Assembly: GCA_016928495.1 (NCBI GenBank)
Contig: JAFGKQ010000098.1
Coordinates: 1-9,466, forward strand
Reading direction: 5' to 3'
Origin: Candidatus Fermentibacterales bacterium
GTDB taxonomy: Bacteria > Fermentibacterota > Fermentibacteria > Fermentibacterales > JAFGKQ01
Length of the DNA: 9,466 nt
The notes under the pieces are model-generated. The model did no database searches. It saw only the letters and a program-made list of their open reading frames with translations, and was not told the origin of the DNA. Numbering within the stretch: the stretch's first letter is position 1; the number at the start of each line of letters is the position of its first letter. Position numbers and translations under genes: made by a program. Shown here piece by piece: positions 1 to 8,558 of the stretch.

Positions 1-513
1 CAGGAAGTGCATCATCGCGGCGGAGCGCGGCCCTTCCCCCAGGGCCCGCAGGCCCTTGAAAAGCAGCACCAGGACCTGCTCGAGCTCCAGCCCGGTCACC
101 TGCCTCAACTGCTCCCACATCCAGGCAAGCTGGAAGAACTCCATGACGGCAGCCGAGTAAGCCCCCGGGAGAAGGCTCCCCACTGCGGCCAGCCACTTTC
201 TCAGCAGCTCCGGGCTTACGGGAGGGGGGGCGGAGATGACGCCCAGGCTCTCTATGAGTCTCTGACGCGCCGGATCGCTGAGACGCGAGGCCAGGGCTGA
301 CATGTCGCGGCAGACCGGCTCCCACTCCGGGCGGGAGAACACGCGGAACTCCTGCAGCTTCTGGGTCATCTGCTTGTCCACACGCGACGAGTCGAGCTGT
401 CCTTCCGGGAGACCGCCCTCTACCTCGACGGGAAGCGCCGGCGACGGCCTGGGCTGGTTGGTCGCATACCACAGCTCCAGCTTCCTCGCCAGTGTCTTGG
501 GGTCAGTCGTCAT
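1..513 (-). CDS. Unrecognised protein, 5' part only (gene runs off the window)
   Basis: The frame is open from an ATG at 513 to the window edge (171 codons, no stop), so the C-terminus is missing. I do not recognise the family. The visible part starts [20 protein letters not shown], then has a Pro/Glu/Gly-rich stretch (about residues 21-40), then mostly predicted helix with many Leu, Ala and Trp. A hydrophobic patch ([13 protein letters not shown]) is near residues 120-133. I see no signal peptide or known catalytic motif. The ATG lies inside the gyrA 3' end and overlaps it by 11 bases (ATGACGACTGA), which suggests translational coupling and one transcript with gyrA. A second in-frame ATG lies 8 codons upstream at 537; neither has a strong ribosome-binding site (GAAGAG precedes 513). 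A run of seven G at 224-230 is a possible place for a sequencing error. The gene is probably real because it is open, coupled and of similar composition to its neighbours; its function is unknown. Confidence 0.6.
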   Translation of the reverse strand, partial: MTTDPKTLARKLELWYATNQPRPSPALPVEVEGGLPEGQLDSSRVDKQMTQKLQEFRVFSRPEWEPVCRDMSALASRLSDPARQRLIESLGVISAPPPVSPELLRKWLAAVGSLLPGAYSAAVMEFFQLAWMWEQLRQVTGLELEQVLVLLFKGLRALGEGPRSAAMMHFL

Positions 514-3031
514 CTGGCTCTTCGCTTCCGTCCCCATCCGGCGCGCCCGTCTGCTCCTCCGGGTCCTCGAGCTCCTCCGCTACCAGCCTTGCGGCATCCA
601 CGACCTCGTCATCCTCCGGAAGGACCATCAGCCTGACGCCCTGGGTCATCCTCCTGGTCGCCCGGATGCCCGCAACCGGGACCCTGATGATCATGCCCCT
701 GGCTGACACCAGTATGGCCTCGTCCTCGTCGCTCACTTCCATCACCTGAACGACCTGGCCGTTGCGCTCGACGTTCCGGATGTTGATGACTCCCATGCTC
801 CCGCGTCGAGTGAGCCTGTAGTCGTCGACCGCGGCGCGCTGGCCGTAGCCGTTCCGCGTGATCGTCAGCAGGCTCGTTCCTTCCCGTACTACCACCATGC
901 TCACGACGCGGTCGTCCTCCCGAAGCCTGATCCCTCTCACACCCAGCGCCTGCCGGCCCATGGACCTTACGTCCCTCTCGCCGAATCTGTTGGCGTAGCC
1001 CTTCCGCGTAGCCAGGACGATCTCGCTGTTGCCGTCAGTGATGCCGGCGCCGATCAGCCTCGAGTTGTCGCGCAGCCGCAGTGCGACGATCCCGGCCCTG
1101 CGCGGGCGGCTGTAGTCTATGAGCGGGCTCTTCTTGACCATGCCGTCGCTGCCGGCCGTTATCACGAACCTGTCTCCCTCGAAGTCCCGCAGGCAGACGC
1201 TTGCTACCGGCAGCTCGCCTTCTCCGAGGTTCAGGAGGTTGACTATCGCTTTGCCCTTGCTGGTCCTTCCGGCCTCAGGGATCTTGTAGACCTTCAGCCA
1301 GTAGCATCGCCCGTAGTTGGTGAAGCAGAGTATGTAGGAGTGGTTCGTCGCGACGAACACCTGGTCCAGGACGTCTTCCTCCCTCGTGGACGCCCCGGTG
1401 ATGCCGCGGCCTCCCCGCCTCTGGAGCCTGTAGGTATCCACTGGGAGGCGCTTCGTGTACCCGGCCCTGGAGACCGTGATCACCATCTCGTCATCTGCGA
1501 TCAGATCCTCCATGCCAAGCGTCTCGGGCTCCGTATCGGAGAGAGAGGTCCTTCTCTCCTCTCCGAACTCCTCCGCGCCGTCACGGAGCTCCCGGGCCAC
1601 GAGCTTCATGCGTTCCTCTCTGCTTGCAAGCAGCTCGCGGAGCCTCTCGATCCTCTCCACGAGATCGTCGTACTCAGCATCGAGCTCCTCGCGCTCCAGA
1701 GCTGTCAGGCGCCTCAGCCGCATGTCCAGAATGGCCTGCGCCTGAGCTTCCGACAGCCCCAGAAGGCTCATCAGGCCGGCTCGAGCCTCGTCCGTGTCCC
1801 TGGATGCCCGTATGGTCTCTACGACCTCGTCTATTGCCCCTAACGCGATCCTGAGACCTTCCAGGATGTGCGCCCGTTCCTCGGCCTTGCCCAGCTCGAA
1901 CCGGCTGCGTCGAGTGACGACCTCATGCCTGTGCTCCACGAAATAGCCCAGCATCTCCCGCAGCGTGAGCACCCTCGGCTGGTTGTCCACCAGAGCCAGC
2001 ATGTTGGCGTTGAAAGTGGCCTTGAGCGCGGTGTGCTTGTAGAGCTGGTTCAGCACTATCTCCGGAACGCAGTCCTTCTTGAGCTCCACCACGATCCTCA
2101 TGCCCTCCCTGTCGGACTCGTTCCGCAGGTCCGCTATGTCGGGCACTTTCTTCTGCTTCACCAGGTCCGCGATCGCGGAGATCAGACTGGAGAGGTTCAC
2201 CTGGTAGGGGATCTCGGTTATGACGATCGCGTCGCGGCCCTTGGGTGTCTTCTCCATCCTCGTCCGCCCACACACCGTAATGGCGCCCTTCCCGGTGAGA
2301 TAGGCGTCCCTGATGCCCGCCCTGCCCAGGATCATGCCTCCGGTGGGGAAGTCCGGCCCCCGGACGACCTCGAGCAGCTCTTCGTCCGTGATCTCCGGAC
2401 GCTCTATCAGCAGGCAGCAGGCACTCACGAGCTCCCTGAGGCTGTGCGGCGGGATGTTGGTCGCCATTCCCACCGCTATCCCGGAGGTTCCGTTGAGCAG
2501 CAGGTTGGGCAGCAGTGACGGAAGCACCACGGGTTCCGATAGCCTTCCGTCGAAGTTGGGCATGAAGTCCACGGTCTCGGCCTCGATGTCCCGCAGCAGC
2601 GCCCCTCCGCACCTCGACATGCGGGCCTCCGTGTACCTGTATGCGGCCGGGGGGTCCCCCTCCACCGAGCCGAAGTTGCCCTGGCCTTCTACCAGGGGAT
2701 GCCTCATCGAGAAGAGCTGCGCCATCCGCACGAGCGCGTCGTAGACGGCGCTGTCGCTATGGGGGTGGTACTTGCCGAGCACGTCCCCCACGACGGCTGC
2801 GGATTTCTTGAAGGGCCTCGAGTGTGTCAGGTTCTGCTCGAACATCGAGTAGAGGATGCGCCGATGCACCGGCTTGAGGCCGTCCCTCACGTCCGGAAGA
2901 GCGCGGGAGACGATGACGCTCATGGAGTAGTCGAGGTAGGAGCGCCTCATCTCGTCTTCCAGGTCTATGGTCAGAAGACGGCTGGCGACAGCCGGCGAGG
3001 TCTCTCTGGTTCCTTCTTCTTCCTCTACCAA
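503..3031 (-). CDS. gyrA: DNA gyrase subunit A
   Basis: This is the breakage-reunion subunit of type IIA topoisomerase, which with GyrB introduces negative supercoils using ATP. The product is 842 residues, close to the usual GyrA length. The winged-helix/tower core carries [10 protein letters not shown] (31-40), [16 protein letters not shown] (45-60) and the catalytic tyrosine Y133 in YRYTEAR. Coiled-coil helices lie at about 380-490. The C-terminal beta-pinwheel carries the GyrA box QRRGGRG (537-543), which marks gyrase rather than topoisomerase IV. The tail (about 817-842) is very acidic, as often seen in GyrA. In the quinolone-determining region the usual HPHGDS reads HPHSDS: Ser92 stands at the Gly81 (E. 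coli) position, while Ser94 and Asp98 match Ser83 and Asp87. The start is a TTG at 3031; no in-frame ATG or GTG lies between it and the gyrB stop 51 bases upstream. GGGAG lies 9 bases before it. The gene is probably in an operon with gyrB. Confidence 0.97.
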   Translation of the reverse strand: MVEEEEGTRETSPAVASRLLTIDLEDEMRRSYLDYSMSVIVSRALPDVRDGLKPVHRRILYSMFEQNLTHSRPFKKSAAVVGDVLGKYHPHSDSAVYDALVRMAQLFSMRHPLVEGQGNFGSVEGDPPAAYRYTEARMSRCGGALLRDIEAETVDFMPNFDGRLSEPVVLPSLLPNLLLNGTSGIAVGMATNIPPHSLRELVSACCLLIERPEITDEELLEVVRGPDFPTGGMILGRAGIRDAYLTGKGAITVCGRTRMEKTPKGRDAIVITEIPYQVNLSSLISAIADLVKQKKVPDIADLRNESDREGMRIVVELKKDCVPEIVLNQLYKHTALKATFNANMLALVDNQPRVLTLREMLGYFVEHRHEVVTRRSRFELGKAEERAHILEGLRIALGAIDEVVETIRASRDTDEARAGLMSLLGLSEAQAQAILDMRLRRLTALEREELDAEYDDLVERIERLRELLASREERMKLVARELRDGAEEFGEERRTSLSDTEPETLGMEDLIADDEMVITVSRAGYTKRLPVDTYRLQRRGGRGITGASTREEDVLDQVFVATNHSYILCFTNYGRCYWLKVYKIPEAGRTSKGKAIVNLLNLGEGELPVASVCLRDFEGDRFVITAGSDGMVKKSPLIDYSRPRRAGIVALRLRDNSRLIGAGITDGNSEIVLATRKGYANRFGERDVRSMGRQALGVRGIRLREDDRVVSMVVVREGTSLLTITRNGYGQRAAVDDYRLTRRGSMGVINIRNVERNGQVVQVMEVSDEDEAILVSARGMIIRVPVAGIRATRRMTQGVRLMVLPEDDEVVDAARLVAEELEDPEEQTGAPDGDGSEEPDDD

Positions 3032-3082
3032 GCCTTCAGGCTCCCATTCGCTCTCGACCCGCCACGACGAGTTGCCGGGTCA

Positions 3083-5318
<2,236 letters not shown>

Positions 5319-5321
5319 AAC

Positions 5322-5338
5322 TCGCTGGCGCCCAGCGA
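5322..5338 (-). promoter_or_regulatory. Hairpin just upstream of the dciA start codon
   Basis: TCGCTGG (5322-5328) and CCAGCGA (5332-5338) are perfect inverted repeats with a 3-base loop. In the minus-strand mRNA the stem occupies the ribosome-binding zone of dciA, which otherwise lacks a Shine-Dalgarno motif. A second small stem (TCGCG/CGCGA, 5353-5365) lies further up the same leader. A role in controlling translation of dciA and the coupled gyrB is inference. Confidence 0.5.
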
Positions 5339-5395
5339 ACGAGGACCCCCAGTCGCGGACCGCGAAGACACCGGGTACACGGCCCGCGGAAACCT

Positions 5396-5423
5396 ATAAT
5401 AAGCCCTTCCGGGTGTGCCTCAA
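5396..5423 (-). promoter_or_regulatory. Candidate sigma-70 type promoter for dciA-gyrB-gyrA
   Basis: On the minus strand TTGAGG (5418-5423) and TATTAT (5396-5401) are separated by 16 bases, matching 4/6 and 5/6 of the -35 and -10 consensus. The expected transcript would start near 5388, leaving a leader of about 70 bases before the dciA ATG. The TTATTATAGG stretch stands out in otherwise GC-rich DNA. The plus strand also reads TATAAT here, but no gene lies downstream in that direction and no -35 is visible. Confidence 0.55.
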
Positions 5424-5439
5424 AACGTCCCTCGCCAGC

Positions 5440-5500
5440 CGGCTCGGACAAGACCCCGGCCGGGCCGTCGACGGGCTCTCGTCCCGGTAGTGCCGAGCCG
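5440..5500 (-). terminator. Structured region after dnaN, possible terminator
   Basis: CGGCTCGG (5440-5447) and CCGAGCCG (5493-5500) form an 8-bp stem. It encloses smaller GC-rich inverted repeats, including the palindrome CCGTCGACGG (5466-5475). It begins 4 bases after the dnaN stop in the direction of transcription. There is no T-tract directly after it (the nearest run is TTTT at 5421-5424), so it is not a classical intrinsic terminator. It may be a weak or factor-assisted one, or only a folded 3' end. Confidence 0.3.
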
Positions 5501-5504
5501 CGCG

Positions 5505-6620
5505 TCAGACCTCTGTCCCCGGGAGCTTGACGGGCATGAGCAGAGCAAGGTAGTCGGTTGAGGCGTCGGGTTCGGCGTTCTCGAGGACCGCCGCGGTGGT
5601 TCCGCTCTTGAGGCGTATGATCACATCGTCCGTCGCCATGTTGCGGAGGGTCTCGAGGAAAAAGGACCCGTTGAAGCCGATATGGAGAGGTTCCGAGCTA
5701 TACTCCGCGGCCAGCTCCTCTTTTGCTTCGCCCGCATCGGTGTTCTGAGCATAGATCACGACATTGCCGGGCTCCAGGCTGAGACGAACCTGGTGTGTCG
5801 CGGGGTTGGCTATGATCATCATGCGCCGAAGGGCCGCAATGAGGGTTTCGCGATCCAGCTTCAGTATCTTGTCGTTGTCGCGTGGAATGACCTTCTCGTA
5901 TGGAGGATAGGGGCCCTCGATCGTACGGCTGTAGATAACCGAGTGGTCGTACTCGAAAGATATCTGTGTGCCCTGGAACCGAATTCCGACATCGTCTCCC
6001 CCTGCCAGGCGTGCCAGGAGATTCAGGGCCTTCGGTGCGACGATGGCTTCGAACTCGGTATCGCTCTTCGCGTCCTTCGCGTGGATCCGCGCAAGACGGT
6101 GGCCGTCGGTAGCAACCACCTCGAGCCCTCCCGGACCGAGTTTCCATAGCGCTCCGTTCAGTGCTGGCCTGTAGTCATCCATCGCCACCGCGTAGGAGGT
6201 TCGCCTGATGGCCTCGGCCAGCCTCTCGCGCGGTAGTGAGACTACCGATGTGTCCCCGGTGCCCGGAAGCGTGGGGAAAGAGTCCTTCGACGTGCCGCTC
6301 AACACGAAGCTGCTGCTTGCACACGAGATGGTTATCCTGTTCCCCGTGCCGCTCAGATGCACATCCTCGTCCGGAAGTTCCTTCACGATGTCGTGGAGCT
6401 TCTTCCCCGGCAGTGCAATCGCACCGGCTGTCGTCACCGTGGCTGGTATGCTCGTCGTGACGGTCGTATCGAGATCCGTCGCCGCCAGATGAAGCGAGTC
6501 CTTCTCCGCCTCGAGCAGGATGTTCGTCAGCGAGGGCAGGCTCGTCCTCGGGGGCAGCGCTGTTGCCACGCTGTTCAGGCCTCGAAGGAAGTCGCTCTGC
6601 GAAACGAGCAGCTTGATCAT
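5505..6620 (-). CDS. dnaN: DNA polymerase III subunit beta (sliding clamp)
   Basis: The ring-shaped clamp (371 residues, standard length, three similar domains) that tethers the replicative polymerase and other partners to DNA. The family is shown by the N-terminal MIKLLVSQSDFLRGLNSV, NGALW (155-159), ATDGHRLA (170-177), GPYPPYEKVIP (236-246), FNGSFFLETL (316-325) and the near-C-terminal YLALLMPVKL (357-366), which forms part of the partner-binding cleft. Five residues (PGTEV) extend past the usual end. The start is ATG at 6620, with AGGAGG ending 5 bases before it. dnaN follows dnaA in the same direction, separated by 283 bases that probably contain the origin, so it may have its own promoter. 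No recF follows; the next gene is dciA after 186 bases. Confidence 0.97.
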   Translation of the reverse strand: MIKLLVSQSDFLRGLNSVATALPPRTSLPSLTNILLEAEKDSLHLAATDLDTTVTTSIPATVTTAGAIALPGKKLHDIVKELPDEDVHLSGTGNRITISCASSSFVLSGTSKDSFPTLPGTGDTSVVSLPRERLAEAIRRTSYAVAMDDYRPALNGALWKLGPGGLEVVATDGHRLARIHAKDAKSDTEFEAIVAPKALNLLARLAGGDDVGIRFQGTQISFEYDHSVIYSRTIEGPYPPYEKVIPRDNDKILKLDRETLIAALRRMMIIANPATHQVRLSLEPGNVVIYAQNTDAGEAKEELAAEYSSEPLHIGFNGSFFLETLRNMATDDVIIRLKSGTTAAVLENAEPDASTDYLALLMPVKLPGTEV

Positions 6621-6652
6621 TGGGTCCTCCTCAGCAGCGAAGCCGGCACGAA

Positions 6653-6681
6653 GAAAGACACGGCGTGTTTGCCAGTGTCAA
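6653..6681 (-). promoter_or_regulatory. dnaN: Weak candidate promoter for dnaN
   Basis: The minus strand has a perfect -35 hexamer TTGACA (6676-6681). At 17 bases spacing the -10 position reads TCTTTC (6653-6658), which is poor. A perfect TATAAT also occurs on the minus strand at 6716-6721 inside the AT-rich origin tract, but without a good -35. Either could drive dnaN; the evidence is weak. Confidence 0.25.
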
Positions 6682-6702
6682 TCCTGAGATCACAAGAAGC
6701 GT

Positions 6703-6724
6703 GATGATTATGATTATTATAGAT
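6703..6724 (+). other. AT-rich triplet tract, probable DNA unwinding element
   Basis: About 22 bases with only four G and no C, in a GC-rich neighbourhood. The plus strand reads GAT/TAT triplets with A in every central position, ending one step before the first DnaA-box-like site. The position and strand geometry fit a DnaA-trio type element (single-strand binding by DnaA 5' of the box on the GTGGA strand). The triplets do not match the strict 3'-GAT-5' consensus except for the first one next to the box. Confidence 0.55.
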
Positions 6725-6740
6725 GTGGAAATGTGGACAT
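6724..6740 (-). promoter_or_regulatory. Tandem DnaA-box-like pair
   Basis: TGTGGAAAT (6724-6732) and TGTGGACAT (6732-6740) read on the minus strand as ATTTCCACA and ATGTCCACA. Each has two mismatches to TTATCCACA. They repeat with an 8-base period, sharing one base, and touch the AT-rich tract, which is where an initiator would anchor for unwinding. Confidence 0.5.
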
Positions 6741-6784
6741 GCCACTCTGAGCGGGAGTGGGACCGAAGGTTGGGGTGCAAGGTG

Positions 6785-6804
6785 CGTGGAAATGGCGTGG
6801 AAAA
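6785..6804 (-). promoter_or_regulatory. Second pair of DnaA-box-like sites
   Basis: CGTGGAAAT (6785-6793) and CGTGGAAAA (6796-6804) read on the minus strand as ATTTCCACG and TTTTCCACG, spaced 11 bases apart (one helical turn). They have the same orientation as the sites at 6724-6740. They are weaker matches (final A replaced by G). Confidence 0.4.
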
Positions 6805-6837
6805 GCCGGGAGTTGTACACGGCAGTATGCGGGCTTG

Positions 6838-6846
6838 TGTGGAAGA
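6838..6846 (-). promoter_or_regulatory. Single DnaA-box-like site near the dnaA end
   Basis: TGTGGAAGA reads TCTTCCACA on the minus strand, two mismatches from TTATCCACA, in the same orientation as the other four sites in this gap. Confidence 0.35.
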
Positions 6847-6903
6847 CAAGGGGTTTTGAACATCCGGAATGCAGATCGGGGTGTTGGGACCGCAACATCG
6901 GGA

Positions 6904-8232
6904 TCAACTCCGTAAGCGCTTTGCAAGGTCCTGAACGCGCCTCTTGAGTATGGGGTCCTCGTCCATCAGGTGGCGGATTCGCTCCGTGGAGTGCAACACA
7001 GTGGAATGGTCGCGGCCGGAGAAGACCCTTCCGATCTCGACCAGAGAAGTCTCGGTAAGCTCGCGCATCAGATACATGGCCACCTGCCGGGGAAGAAGCA
7101 CCTCGCGGCGCCTCTGCTTGCCGCGGATGAGGGAGGGGGCTACCTGGAAGTCCTCGGCAACGGCTGCAAGAACGGAACCGGTAGAGATGATCCGCGAGAG
7201 ATCCGGAAGGTAATCGGCCAGGAGGAGCTTGGCCTCGTCCGGGGTCAAGCTGGAGCCATCAGCGTTGGCGCTTGCGCTCAGGCGGTTCACGGCGCCCTCG
7301 AGCTGACGCACGTTGTCCTTTATCACCGACGCGATGAGCTCGAGCACCTCGAGGCGGAAACGAAACCCGGCTTCCGTTGCCTTCTGGCTTAGGATCGCAA
7401 CACGGGTCTCGAATTCCGGGGGTTGTATGTCGGCGACCAGCCCGGACTGGAAACGGGAGACGAGACGCTCCTCCAGGTCCGGTATCTCCACAGGCGGCCT
7501 GTCAGAGGTGAGTACGATCTGCTTGCCGTTCTGATACAGCTCGTTGAACCTGTAGAAGAATTCCTCCTGGGTGCGCTCCTTGCCGGCCATGAAGTGGACA
7601 TCATCCATTAGCAGCAGATCCACGTTGAGGTAGTCGCGCCGGAACTCGTAGGTGGCGTGACCCCCGATCGCATTGATGAGATCCTGGGTAAAGCGCTCGG
7701 AGGAGATGTAGCGGTACGTGCAGCCAGCGAAGTGCTGCCGGACAAAGTGCCCGATGGCCTGAGTGAGATGGGTCTTGCCGAGGCCGACTCCGCCATAGAT
7801 GAAGAGCGGATTATACCGGGAGTGGCCGAATTCCCTCGCCACCGACAGGGCGCCGGCATGCGCCAGCTCGTTGTTCCTGCCCGGGACGAAGCGCTCGAAC
7901 GTATAGCCGGGATGCAGGTAATCGCGTGCGGGAGGCTGACGAGTGACCGGCGGGGGAGCCGGGGCGGAAACCTCGGCCGGGTCGCCTATGCACCTCAGGG
8001 AGATCCGGGAGTTGCCGCTGACCACGCGCAGCAGGTCCTCGAGGAGATCGCCGTAGTGCCCCCTGGCCCACTTGGCCATGAACTCGTTCGGGAAACGGAC
8101 GTAGACAACGTCGCCGTCAGCGCTGTCGAACTCCGAGTCGGCAAGCCAGGAGTTGAAGGTGGAAGTCGGCACCCTGTCGCGGGCGGCAGTCAGGCATTGC
8201 CGCCAGAGCTGGCGGTAATCCGTCTCAGCCAA
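6904..8232 (-). CDS. dnaA: Chromosomal replication initiator protein DnaA
   Basis: The AAA+ initiator that binds DnaA boxes and melts the origin (442 residues). Domain I (about 1-80) includes the Trp-rich [10 protein letters not shown] start. Domain II is a very short Pro/Ala linker (about 84-105). Domain III has Walker A GGVGLGKT (147-154), Walker B LLLMDD (206-211), sensor 1 LTSDRP (241-246), the box VII arginine in ERLVSRF (Arg260) and sensor 2 NVRQLEGAV (307-315). Domain IV has the DNA-binding signature GRDHSTVLH (406-414), with the Arg, Asp, His and Thr that read the box. The start is TTG at 8232, with GAGGGG 7 bases upstream. I see no clear -35/-10 pair for it; a perfect DnaA box 72 bases upstream suggests autoregulation. 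It diverges from rpmH. Confidence 0.97.
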   Translation of the reverse strand: MAETDYRQLWRQCLTAARDRVPTSTFNSWLADSEFDSADGDVVYVRFPNEFMAKWARGHYGDLLEDLLRVVSGNSRISLRCIGDPAEVSAPAPPPVTRQPPARDYLHPGYTFERFVPGRNNELAHAGALSVAREFGHSRYNPLFIYGGVGLGKTHLTQAIGHFVRQHFAGCTYRYISSERFTQDLINAIGGHATYEFRRDYLNVDLLLMDDVHFMAGKERTQEEFFYRFNELYQNGKQIVLTSDRPPVEIPDLEERLVSRFQSGLVADIQPPEFETRVAILSQKATEAGFRFRLEVLELIASVIKDNVRQLEGAVNRLSASANADGSSLTPDEAKLLLADYLPDLSRIISTGSVLAAVAEDFQVAPSLIRGKQRRREVLLPRQVAMYLMRELTETSLVEIGRVFSGRDHSTVLHSTERIRHLMDEDPILKRRVQDLAKRLRS

Positions 8233-8303
8233 GCCGACGCCCCTCTCTGCGGGGGCAGCAAACGGGACTACACAAGCTCCAGCGTAGCAGCCCGCTAGAC
8301 CAC

Positions 8304-8324
8304 TTATCCACAGAGTTTTCCACG
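8304..8324 (+). promoter_or_regulatory. DnaA box (perfect) plus one weak box
   Basis: TTATCCACA at 8304-8312 is an exact match to the DnaA box consensus. TTTTCCACG at 8316-8324, 12 bases on in the same orientation, is a weaker match and is identical to the box read on the minus strand at 6796-6804. The pair lies 72-92 bases upstream of the dnaA start, well placed for autoregulation or for a second origin subregion. Confidence 0.8.
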
Positions 8325-8439
8325 CGGGCGCAGCGGCTTTGTCGATTGCACATCAAGCGGTTAGACGACAAGAGGATCATCCCTTACGGAACGGTGTTGA
8401 TATCACGACGAGTCAACGACCGACCATGCGGCTAGTAGC

Positions 8440-8468
8440 TTGACACAGAATCGCTTGTTAGCTAGCTT
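8440..8468 (+). promoter_or_regulatory. Candidate promoter for rpmH-rnpA-yidD-yidC
   Basis: A perfect -35 TTGACA (8440-8445) is followed after 17 bases by TAGCTT (8463-8468), which matches the -10 consensus at only three positions, including the first two and the last. It lies about 95 bases before the rpmH start, on the right strand, with nothing else between. Confidence 0.45.
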
Positions 8469-8548
8469 CAGCGTTCGCTGAGACCGTCGCCCGTTTCCCA
8501 CTGGGTGGCATGTAACTACAGACCATATCGCTCGTGCGTCAAGGCCGC

Positions 8549-8558
8549 GGGGAAGGGG
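8549..8558 (+). promoter_or_regulatory. Purine-rich ribosome-binding stretch shared by rnpA and rpmH
   Basis: GGGGAAGGGG ends directly before the ATG at 8559 and 7 bases before the GTG at 8566. AAGGGG is ideally spaced for the rpmH GTG; the upstream GGGGA is 5 bases from the rnpA ATG. One ribosome-binding site could therefore serve both starts. Confidence 0.6.

Larger units (their letters stand above)
6621..6903. other. oriC: Probable replication origin (oriC) between dnaA and dnaN
   Basis: This 283-base non-coding gap holds an AT-rich tract (6703-6724) of phased triplets GAT-GAT-TAT-GAT-TAT-TAT, directly followed by two tandem DnaA-box-like sites. Three more lie further toward dnaA, all with the TGTGGAAA-type orientation on the plus strand. 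The order dnaA, boxes, AT-rich tract, dnaN is the same as in the Bacillus subtilis unwinding region. Rest of the gap: 6621-6702 holds the dnaN leader and 6847-6903 shows nothing further. Origin function is inferred from this layout. Confidence 0.7.
8233..8558. other. Divergent dnaA/rpmH intergenic region
   Basis: This 326-base gap holds a perfect DnaA box and a weak second one (8304-8324), a candidate rpmH promoter (8440-8468) and a small palindrome CAGCGTTCGCTG (8469-8480). I see no convincing small gene; the open frames here are not supported by ribosome-binding sites or recognisable products. It could be a second part of a bipartite origin or only the dnaA control region. Confidence 0.6.

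Noticed and set aside
224-230. Run of seven G as a frameshift or phase-variable tract
   Set aside because: The minus-strand frame stays open through it and a single copy gives no sign of variation; noted only as an error-prone spot.
7-706. Plus-strand open frames opposite the 5' partial gene and the gyrA end
   Set aside because: They have no recognisable product and lie opposite a coupled minus-strand gene and gyrA; GC-rich shadow frames.
6813-6821. TTGTACACG as another DnaA box
   Set aside because: Three mismatches to TTATCCACA and orientation opposite to the other sites in the gap.
6882-6897. TGTTG/CAACA stem after dnaA as a terminator
   Set aside because: Only 5 bp with a 6-base loop and no T-tract following on the minus strand.
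6620-6947. Short open frames in the dnaA/dnaN gap
   Set aside because: They overlap the AT-rich tract and DnaA-box-like sites, lack good ribosome-binding sites and encode nothing recognisable; the gap fits an origin.
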